Shown here: positions 1 through 5,652 of the stretch, piece by piece | Position numbering within the stretch: the stretch's first letter is position 1 | Layout: each line of letters opens with the position of its first letter | Origin: JBBDIP01 sp964602455 | Lineage (GTDB): Bacteria; Bacillota; Sulfobacillia; Fermentithermobacillales; Fermentithermobacillaceae | DNA length: 11,481 bases | Direction of reading: 5' to 3' | Assembly: GCA_964602455.1 (NCBI GenBank) | Contig: CAZRRG010000073.1 | Location: 1-11,481 of the forward strand | The notes under the pieces: model-generated | Told to the model about the DNA's origin: nothing | The model's database searches: none | What the model saw: the letters and a program-made list of their open reading frames with translations, nothing else | Translations under genes and position numbers: made by a program

Positions 1-1022
1 GCGGGACACCCGAGGAGCTAAGGAAGCCTTCGGAAGAAGCGCTCCCCGCCTTCCGGTCCCTGGAGCCGCGCCTGCCTGGTCTCGACGGATGGCTGTACCT
101 GGATATCGAGACCACGGGGCTCTTTGGAGCCGCGACCGTGGCTTTCCTAGTCGGGTTCGGCGAGTGGGTGGATGGCGATTTCGTTGTGACCCAGCTCTTC
201 CTGAGGGACCGCTCCGACGAGGAGTTCCTCATGGAGGAAGTCGGAAGGCGGATGGCGGGCAGGAACACACTGGTGACCTTCAACGGCAAGGCCTTCGACG
301 TGCCTATGCTGTGGGGACGGTTTGCCGTCTGCGGCATGCGCCCTCCGGCGCCTCCGGCTGCCCACCTGGACCTTCTGTCTCTGGTGAGGAACCTGGGCAG
401 GCGTCCTCAGTACGGTCAGAGTCTCAAGGAAGCCGTGAGGCGCTTCACCGGCGCTGTGAGGGATGGCGATATCCCCGGCAACATGATCCCTGCCCTCTAC
501 TACATCTACGAGCGCGACGGCGACCCTTCGATTCTGGATCCGGTCGTGAAGCATAACAGGCTCGACATCCTGGACATGGCTTGCCTCGTCTCAGTGTTGT
601 GCCATGTGGTGGCCGGCGAGGATGCGGTATCCGACTGCCACGCGCTGGGAGGGGCCGGCAAGCTCCACCTGCGGAAAGGCAACCTCGACCTGGCCAGGAG
701 ATGCCTTACCGCCGCCCTCGCCAAGGCCCCCCACGTTGAGGATGCCCAGACAGTCGAACAGAACAGGTTGCTAGGGCATGTGCTGCGCAAGCAGGGCGAT
801 TATGTGGGCGGCGCCGAGGCGTTCGAGAAAGTGGTGGCGTCGGGTGAGGCAAAGGACGAGGACTACCTCTGGCTCGCAAGGTGCTATGAACTGGGGCCCC
901 GCGACATCGCCAAAAGCCGCGAAGTGGTAGCGTCGGCTATTGCTCGCCACGAAGCAAGGGGTACCGAGCCTCCCCCCTCCCTCCTCAAGCGCATGCGACG
1001 GCTGGACTCCAAGATATCCTGA
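1..1022 (+). CDS. YprB-like RNase H-fold exonuclease with C-terminal TPR-like helices (5' end cut by window)
   Basis: The frame is open to the left edge (first full codon at base 3), so the GTG at 138 is internal and the true start lies outside the window. Codons 32-39 read YLDIETTG, the first acidic motif of DEDD-type exonucleases (D34, E36). A second motif follows at FNGKAFDVPML and a third at KHNRLDILDMACL. This motif order matches the RNase_H_2/YprB family, predicted 3'-5' nucleic-acid exonucleases. The last ~110 residues (from AGKLHLRKGNLDLA onward) are helical repeats of TPR type, a plausible protein-docking module, as in other YprB-like proteins. The ~340 visible codons probably lack only an N-terminal segment. 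The substrate is not known for this protein. The next gene starts 123 bases downstream on the same strand. Family assignment is firm; the cellular role is inference. Confidence 0.85.
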   Translation, partial: GTPEELRKPSEEALPAFRSLEPRLPGLDGWLYLDIETTGLFGAATVAFLVGFGEWVDGDFVVTQLFLRDRSDEEFLMEEVGRRMAGRNTLVTFNGKAFDVPMLWGRFAVCGMRPPAPPAAHLDLLSLVRNLGRRPQYGQSLKEAVRRFTGAVRDGDIPGNMIPALYYIYERDGDPSILDPVVKHNRLDILDMACLVSVLCHVVAGEDAVSDCHALGGAGKLHLRKGNLDLARRCLTAALAKAPHVEDAQTVEQNRLLGHVLRKQGDYVGGAEAFEKVVASGEAKDEDYLWLARCYELGPRDIAKSREVVASAIARHEARGTEPPPSLLKRMRRLDSKIS

Positions 1023-1093
1023 ACGGCTCCGCCGCAGCGCCCCAAGAACCGTAACGACCTACCTACCGTTGCCGACCTGCGACGAGCCTGAGC

Positions 1094-1141
1094 TATACCT
1101 CCTTCTTGCTTGTCATAGATATTAGCGCAGAAGGAGGGATA
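1094..1141 (+). promoter_or_regulatory. Inverted repeat covering the ribosome binding site of the deacetylase-fold gene
   Basis: Bases 1094-1106 (TATACCTCCTTCT) are complementary to 1129-1141 (AGAAGGAGGGATA) at 12 of 13 positions, with a 22-base loop between. The right arm contains the Shine-Dalgarno AAGGAGG (1131-1137), which stands 8 bases before the GTG at 1146. If the transcript starts upstream of 1094, folding would hide the ribosome binding site, so this may be a translational switch. The right arm is followed by only a few bases and then the start codon, with no T-run, so it does not look like a terminator. The repeat is seen directly; the regulatory function is inference and no folding energy was calculated. 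Confidence 0.45.
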
Positions 1142-1145
1142 CCCT

Positions 1146-1880
1146 GTGCTGATATTCATGAGGCCTGGCACAAGGCTGCGCGTTGCCGGAGTGCTAGCCC
1201 TGGTCCTGATCCTCTTGGGAGTCCGCGCCGGCATCACTCTCTACGGGAGCGAAGAGGAGGCTATGGCCAAGATCGCTCCCCAAACCCGCGTCAAGACCTC
1301 GCTGGCAGCTGTCGGGCTCATGGTGGACGTGTCTTCGGCTCCCCCTGAGGAGATCGCGGCGGCGTTGGAAGCGCTTTCGTCGGTCCAGGCGAAGGCCACG
1401 TGGTTCTTGGACGCGACGACGGTTGAATCGTGCCAGGAAGTGGTGAAGGAGATCTCCGCCGGCGGCCACGAGCTGGGCATAAAGGGGACTGACCAGAAGG
1501 CAATCGACAAGCTTTCTGAAGCCGAGGTCAGGGACCGCCTTATTCGCGCCCGGCAGGCCCTGAGCCAGCTGGACTTGATCCCTGCGCCATTTCTTTACCC
1601 GCCATCGGGACGTTTCAGCGACACTGTGATGGCCGTAGCGTTCTCGGAGGGCATTAGCGCTGTGAAGCCTGCCCAGGATGCGTCCCGGATGAAAGGCAAG
1701 GAGGCGGAAGCTGCCGCCAAGCTTGCCGGTACCTTGGAGGCCGGAGACTTCGTCTTGATCCGGGTCGAAAAGAAGGGCCTGAAGCCTGGCGTGGCTTACC
1801 TGGCTGCCCTTCAGGAGAACTTGGCAGCGAAGGGACTATCTATGGCGCCTCTATCGGCCCTGGTAAGAGGGGTGAAGTAG
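1146..1880 (+). CDS. Membrane-anchored polysaccharide-deacetylase-fold (NodB homology) protein, apparently lacking catalytic residues
   Basis: This 244-residue protein starts at GTG, chosen because AAGGAGG lies 8 bases upstream. Residues 11-32 form one hydrophobic segment (uncleaved anchor or signal peptide), so the rest should face outside. The order of blocks recalls the NodB fold: LMVDVSS (58-64) where TFDDGP is usual, KATWFLDATTVE (83-94) matching the ATFFV strand, GGHELGIKGTDQ (106-117) matching GHEIGNHTxxH, FLYPPSG (149-155) matching the RPPxG loop, and GDFVLIRVE (200-208) matching the strand ending in LH. The second Asp of the DD pair, the HxxxH zinc histidines, the Arg of RPP and the terminal His are all absent. 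Hence a deacetylase reaction is unlikely, and a sugar- or peptidoglycan-binding role is possible. It converges on dacF with a 4-base gap. The fold assignment is by motif order only, so it is moderate. Confidence 0.65.
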   Translation: MLIFMRPGTRLRVAGVLALVLILLGVRAGITLYGSEEEAMAKIAPQTRVKTSLAAVGLMVDVSSAPPEEIAAALEALSSVQAKATWFLDATTVESCQEVVKEISAGGHELGIKGTDQKAIDKLSEAEVRDRLIRARQALSQLDLIPAPFLYPPSGRFSDTVMAVAFSEGISAVKPAQDASRMKGKEAEAAAKLAGTLEAGDFVLIRVEKKGLKPGVAYLAALQENLAAKGLSMAPLSALVRGVK

Positions 1881-1884
1881 AGAT

Positions 1885-3069
1885 TCACATGGCCCCCAGT
1901 CGGATGAGCCGGCGCGCTACCGAACCCAGCGCGCGCACCAGATCGCCGGCGGGGGTCCTTCTATTGACCCACTCCGCCGCCACAAGGTCGGCGGACCCCA
2001 CAGGGCTATCGCCTAGCTGCAGCAGGGCTCTGCCTACAGTCGCCCCTGCCGGGCAGGGAGCCTTGATGTAGTCAGGGACCTCCAGCTCGAGAGAGAGTTC
2101 CGGAGCATCCTTGGGTACACATCCCCAGAGGTCAGTCGCGCAGCGTAGAGCCACCTGTCCCGACACCGCCCCCAGCGCCGGGACTACGGTTACCGTCTCT
2201 CCCGCGCTAAGCGCCTTCTCCACCCGGTACTGGGTGAAGCCGTAATCAAGGAGCCGGGCAGCGTCGGACCAGCGATCGGCGGAGTTGAGCACGACCGCCA
2301 GGAGGCGCATCCCGTCTCTTGTGGCTGATGCCACAAGGCATTGCCCGGCCGACTCAGTGGTCCCGGTCTTGACGCCATCGGCTCCAAGGTAGACCCATAG
2401 CAGGCGGTTTGTGTTGGCAAGCTGCAACCTGACCTCTTCGGTCGCGTCCAGCACGTCTTTCTCCTTGGTGGCAACGAGGTTCCTGAAGTACGGGTGGCGC
2501 AGGCACGTTCTGGCGATCAGGGCCAGATCGAAGGCCGTGGTGTAGTGATTGGGGTCGGTGAGCCCATGAGGGTTGCGATAGCGGGTGTTGATGGCCCCTA
2601 TCTCCTGAGCCCTTCGGTTCATCATGTCGAAGAAAGTCTCTGCGTCGCCGCCGATGTGCTCGGCGATGGCCCAGGCGGCATCGTTTCCGGAGTTCAGCAT
2701 GAGGCCGTACAGTAGATCCTCCAGCGTGAAAACGTCGCCCGAGGAAAGGTACATGGATGAGCCGGGTTGATTGGCTGCTTCAGGGGACACCTCCACGTAC
2801 TCCTCCAACCGGCCGTTCTCCAGGGCCAGGAGCGCGGTCATCATCTTGGTGATGCTGGCGGGGTACATCCTCCTGAAGGCGTTATGCTGAGCCAGAATAG
2901 CGCCGCTTTGCCACTCCATGAGTATGGCCGCCTCGCACGAGACATAAGGCGGCGGAGTTTCGGCGAGGGGCGACGCCCTGGAGCCACCGGGCAATACGCA
3001 CAACGCCAATATGACACTAACGGCAATACGCAAGCAATGCCAAAACCCGCGGGGTTTTCCGTGCGCCAA
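1885..3069 (-). CDS. dacF: Serine-type D-Ala-D-Ala carboxypeptidase, DacF/PBP5 family (S11)
   Basis: The enzyme removes the terminal D-alanine from peptidoglycan stem peptides outside the membrane, limiting cross-linking. The three penicillin-binding motifs are all present: S72-I-T-K75 with the nucleophilic serine, S127-G-N129, and K234-T-G236. A signal peptide occupies about residues 1-32 (hydrophobic core around 14-27). The catalytic domain runs to about 280, then a PBP5-type C-terminal beta domain (about 285-375), then an amphipathic helix (about 377-394) that would lie on the membrane. At 394 residues it has the family's normal length. The start is TTG, supported by AGGAG 9 bases upstream. 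It begins 23 bases after the RodZ-like gene and is probably the last gene of its operon. The family is certain; the choice between DacF (sporulation) and DacA (vegetative) is not, so the symbol is provisional. Confidence 0.93.
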   Translation of the reverse strand: MAHGKPRGFWHCLRIAVSVILALCVLPGGSRASPLAETPPPYVSCEAAILMEWQSGAILAQHNAFRRMYPASITKMMTALLALENGRLEEYVEVSPEAANQPGSSMYLSSGDVFTLEDLLYGLMLNSGNDAAWAIAEHIGGDAETFFDMMNRRAQEIGAINTRYRNPHGLTDPNHYTTAFDLALIARTCLRHPYFRNLVATKEKDVLDATEEVRLQLANTNRLLWVYLGADGVKTGTTESAGQCLVASATRDGMRLLAVVLNSADRWSDAARLLDYGFTQYRVEKALSAGETVTVVPALGAVSGQVALRCATDLWGCVPKDAPELSLELEVPDYIKAPCPAGATVGRALLQLGDSPVGSADLVAAEWVNRRTPAGDLVRALGSVARRLIRLGAM

Positions 3070-3092
3070 TGATCAGCACTCCTGAGAGATAT

Positions 3093-4190
3093 CTATGGCG
3101 CTGCGGTTATGGTGATGTCCTTTACCGGGCCAAACTCACCGGCCAGCCCTTGGTCTTCCCCGTTGACTACCAGCGAAAGCACCCATGGTTTGCCTGCTCT
3201 GATGACGATCTCTGAGTCCGCGGTTACCGTCTCTTCCTGCCCTGGACTCATCGTCTTCTCGAATAGCAACTCTCCGTCTGCCACCACCCTGAGCCAGCAG
3301 TAGGAGTCATCGCTCTCACCGGTCTTGAGAGTAAGCTCGATGGGGCTCCCGTCTACCGTGAAGGTTACGGCCCCCGGATCCACGTCGGTCCTCGTTACCT
3401 TGGGAGCGGGAGGTTCAACCGGTTCAGTCACCGTAGGCTCTGTGGGCTCAGTGGGTTCACTGGGTTCACTGGGTTCAGTGGTCCCCGGATCGGAGCCAGG
3501 ATCCGGGTCCGCCGCAACAGGCGGCTCAGGTTGAGGCTTGTTCTGCATCGTGTATACCGCATAGGCCCCTGCAGCCAAAGCGAGGATCAAGAGGAACACC
3601 CATACCGGTGAAGTCTTGCCTCTCCGGGGCCTTCTCTGCGATCTGGGTTGAGGCGTCTCTCTTACCGTAGCGGCGTGATGCGGAGGCGCGAGAGGGGCTG
3701 ATGGCGCCGGCGGCGCACCTTTAGTGACGCTTGGCGGCGCAACAGGCCTTGCAGCAGGCGCCGGCTCACTCGGTTTCGAACCCGAGGGCGCCGGATCAGG
3801 CAGTAACTTCGGCGTCGGAGGCTCTTCGGGCTTGTCCGCAGGCTTTTTCGCCGGAGCAGCTTGATCGGGTCTTGCCGGTGCGGGAGGCTGCGGCTTGGGT
3901 TTTCCCTTAGGCGGCGGAGCGTCACGCTCTTCCAGTGCCTTTTGGTAGGCCATGGAGTACGCGGAGCCGTCAAGCCCGAGGAAGGTGGCGTAGGTCTTTA
4001 TGAACGCCCGGAAATAGGTCGTGCCCGGGGCTTCGGTGTCGTCCCCTTCCTCAACCGCCAAGAGGTACTTGGCGCGCAGTCTTGTCTTGTTGCTGGCGTC
4101 CTCTATGGAGAGTCCCAGCGATTCGCGCCTGGCGCGGATCTCGGAACCTATCTCCCGGAGTTTCTCTCTGTACTCCAGATCACCGGCCAC
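3093..4190 (-). CDS. RodZ-like protein: N-terminal HTH_25, Pro-rich linker, one TM helix, DUF4115 domain
   Basis: Residues 9-78 form a Xre-like helix-turn-helix of the HTH_25 type (LREIGSEIRARRESLGLSIE, then the YFRAFIKTYATFLGLD block), the cytoplasmic part that in RodZ binds the MreB cytoskeleton. Residues 91-190 are a proline/alanine/lysine-rich linker ending in a basic patch (RRPRRGK, 186-192), which sets an inside orientation. One membrane helix follows at 195-214. Outside is an acidic Glu-Pro-Ser/Thr stretch (221-262), then a DUF4115 beta domain (271-362). This is the full RodZ layout, so a role in cell shape and elongation is likely. The start is GTG with AGGAGG 7 bases upstream. It lies 65 bases after asnS and 23 before dacF, consistent with co-transcription. 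The unusual part is the very long proline-rich linker on both sides of the membrane. A regulatory HTH protein is less likely given DUF4115. Confidence 0.85.
   Translation of the reverse strand: MAGDLEYREKLREIGSEIRARRESLGLSIEDASNKTRLRAKYLLAVEEGDDTEAPGTTYFRAFIKTYATFLGLDGSAYSMAYQKALEERDAPPPKGKPKPQPPAPARPDQAAPAKKPADKPEEPPTPKLLPDPAPSGSKPSEPAPAARPVAPPSVTKGAPPAPSAPLAPPHHAATVRETPQPRSQRRPRRGKTSPVWVFLLILALAAGAYAVYTMQNKPQPEPPVAADPDPGSDPGTTEPSEPSEPTEPTEPTVTEPVEPPAPKVTRTDVDPGAVTFTVDGSPIELTLKTGESDDSYCWLRVVADGELLFEKTMSPGQEETVTADSEIVIRAGKPWVLSLVVNGEDQGLAGEFGPVKDITITAAP
3442..3480 (-). repeat. Tandem 9-base repeat inside the RodZ-like gene
   Basis: Four adjacent 9-base units (plus strand GTGGGCTCA, GTGGGTTCA, CTGGGTTCA, CTGGGTTCA) are followed by a partial unit. 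Read on the minus strand they encode the Glu-Pro-Ser/Thr tripeptides of the extracellular linker, around residues 238-251. The units differ by one or two bases and stay in frame, so gain or loss of a unit would change linker length without breaking the protein. Confidence 0.85.
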
Positions 4191-4255
4191 GAGCCTTCCT
4201 CCTCTCCGGCGAAGCCGAGCCGTCTCCTCCGACCGCGCGGGTCAAAGGAGAAGTC

Positions 4256-5572
4256 CTACGGCCTAAGCCTCGTGATCATCCTCGGGAAAGGCGATGCCTC
4301 CCTGAGGTGCTCCAACTTGCATATCCAGGACACCATGCGCTCGATTCCCAGTCCAAAACCACTGTGAGGGACGGAACCGAACTTACGGGTGTCCAGGTAC
4401 CATCCAAACTCTTCCATCGGGAGCTTATGCTCCTCTATGCGGCGCTTGAGGAGGTTGTAATCGCTAATCCTCTGGCTGCCGCCAATTATCTCTCCGTAGC
4501 CCTCCGGCGCCAGGAGGTCCGACGCCAGAACGACCTCAGGCCTATCCGGATCCGGCTCCATGTAGAACGCTTTGGCCTGGGTCGGGTACCTGGTCACGAA
4601 GACCGGGCGGTCGAACATGGACGCAATATAGGTTTCCTGGGGGGACCCGAAGTCATCTCCCCACTCCATCTCCATCTCGGTGCCCTTCAGCGCCTTAACA
4701 GCGTCGTCGTAACTAATCCTGGGGAAAGGAGCCTTTATGTTGCTCAGATCGTCAGGGTTACGCCCAATTAGACGCAGCCCTGCTTCGTGGCGTTCCAAAA
4801 CCCTCTTCACCACGAATGAGATCATGTCCTCCTCCAACACCAAGAGCTCCTCGAAAGACATGAAAGCAGCTTCTGGCTCCAGCATCCAGAACTCGGTGAG
4901 GTGGCGCCTGGTCTTGGATTTTTCGGCTCTAAACGTTGGCCCAAAGCAGTAAACCCTGCCCAGGGCCATGATGGTGGCTTCGTTGTAGAGCTGGCCGCTT
5001 TGCGAAAGGTAGGCCATCTCGTCGAAATACTTGGTAGCGAACAAGGTGCTTGTGCCTTCGCAGGCGTTTGGGGTCAATATTGGGGAACTAACCTCGACGA
5101 AGCCCTGCTCGTCCAAAAACTCCCTGGCGGCCCGCATTACTTCGGCGCGTATTCTCAGGATCGCGGCCTCGCGTGGAGTCCGGATCCAAAGATGGCGGTT
5201 ATCGAGGAGGAACTCCGGCCCGTGTTCCTTCAGAGTTATGGGGTAGTCGGGCTCTGCTTCCGAGACTACGGTTATGTCCTTGACCTGGAGCTCGTAGCCT
5301 CCGGGGGCCCGGCTGTCCTCGTGGACGGTTCCCGTCACCATCAGCGATGACTCCTGGCTCAATCCGTCCACTCTCTTGAACTGTTCTTCGCCCAGTTCCG
5401 CCTTGGTTGCGACGCACTGGACGATGCCTGTCCCATCCCTAACGATGACGAACATGACCTTGCCCGATGAGCGCCGGTTATAGAGCCAACCTTTCACCCG
5501 CACTACTTCCCCATTGTGGGCCTTCAGGTTGGCGACTCTTACATCCACGATCTTGGCTGCGTCTTCTGACAA
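4256..5572 (-). CDS. asnS: Asparaginyl-tRNA synthetase (class IIb)
   Basis: This cytoplasmic enzyme charges tRNA-Asn with asparagine using ATP. Residues 20-105 are the anticodon-binding OB fold (VRVKGWLYNRR and onward). The class II core follows: motif 1 around 158-170 (FVEVSSPILTPNA), motif 2 at 211-234 (FRAEKSKTRRHLTEF, then WMLEPE), and motif 3 at 405-416 (GFGLGIERMVSW). The EFWMLEPE stretch after motif 2 is typical of AsnRS rather than AspRS, and the OB fold argues against an AsnA-like paralogue. Its 438 residues are the normal length. The start is TTG, chosen because GGGAGG lies 8 bases before it; the ATG 7 bases upstream is out of frame. A good promoter lies just upstream. The roughly 35-base leader leaves no room for a T-box. 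It appears to be the first gene of a cluster with the RodZ-like gene and dacF. Confidence 0.95.
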   Translation of the reverse strand: MSEDAAKIVDVRVANLKAHNGEVVRVKGWLYNRRSSGKVMFVIVRDGTGIVQCVATKAELGEEQFKRVDGLSQESSLMVTGTVHEDSRAPGGYELQVKDITVVSEAEPDYPITLKEHGPEFLLDNRHLWIRTPREAAILRIRAEVMRAAREFLDEQGFVEVSSPILTPNACEGTSTLFATKYFDEMAYLSQSGQLYNEATIMALGRVYCFGPTFRAEKSKTRRHLTEFWMLEPEAAFMSFEELLVLEEDMISFVVKRVLERHEAGLRLIGRNPDDLSNIKAPFPRISYDDAVKALKGTEMEMEWGDDFGSPQETYIASMFDRPVFVTRYPTQAKAFYMEPDPDRPEVVLASDLLAPEGYGEIIGGSQRISDYNLLKRRIEEHKLPMEEFGWYLDTRKFGSVPHSGFGLGIERMVSWICKLEHLREASPFPRMITRLRP

Positions 5573-5614
5573 GGTTCATACCTCCCAGCATAGGTCTTAC
5601 GCCTTATTCTATCG

Positions 5615-5644
5615 ATACTATTGAGCTTCAGTTTCTAGTGTCAA
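5615..5644 (-). promoter_or_regulatory. Sigma-A-type promoter for the asnS/rodZ-like/dacF cluster
   Basis: On the minus strand there is a perfect -35 box TTGACA (5644-5639), an 18-base spacer, and a -10 box TAGTAT (5620-5615) matching consensus at 4 of 6 positions. Transcription would start near 5608, giving a leader of about 35 bases that contains the asnS ribosome binding site. The -35 box sits only 8 bases after the UPF0182 stop codon, in the short AT-rich gap between the genes. Position and match are seen directly; activity is inferred. Confidence 0.65.
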
Positions 5645-5652
5645 GCAAAGAT

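Noticed and set aside
89..556. Open frame of 155 codons on the plus strand
   Set aside because: It overlaps the YprB-like gene in another frame, and only the latter carries the exonuclease motifs.
1069..1099. Possible promoter TTGCCG-19-TATACC before the deacetylase-fold gene
   Set aside because: Long spacer and moderate boxes in GC-rich DNA; it would also start the transcript near the end of the left arm of the inverted repeat. Too weak to call.
3861..4367. Open frame of 168 codons on the plus strand
   Set aside because: It is antisense to the RodZ-like N-terminal region and the asnS end; the composition mirrors the GC-rich proline codons opposite.
4082..4771. Open frame of 229 codons on the plus strand
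   Set aside because: It lies antisense to asnS and the start of the RodZ-like gene, has no recognisable domain, and both opposing genes carry clear family motifs.
5573..5652. Possible T-box leader before asnS
   Set aside because: The gap is 80 bases and the predicted leader about 35, too short for a T-box, and no specifier stem or T-box sequence is visible.
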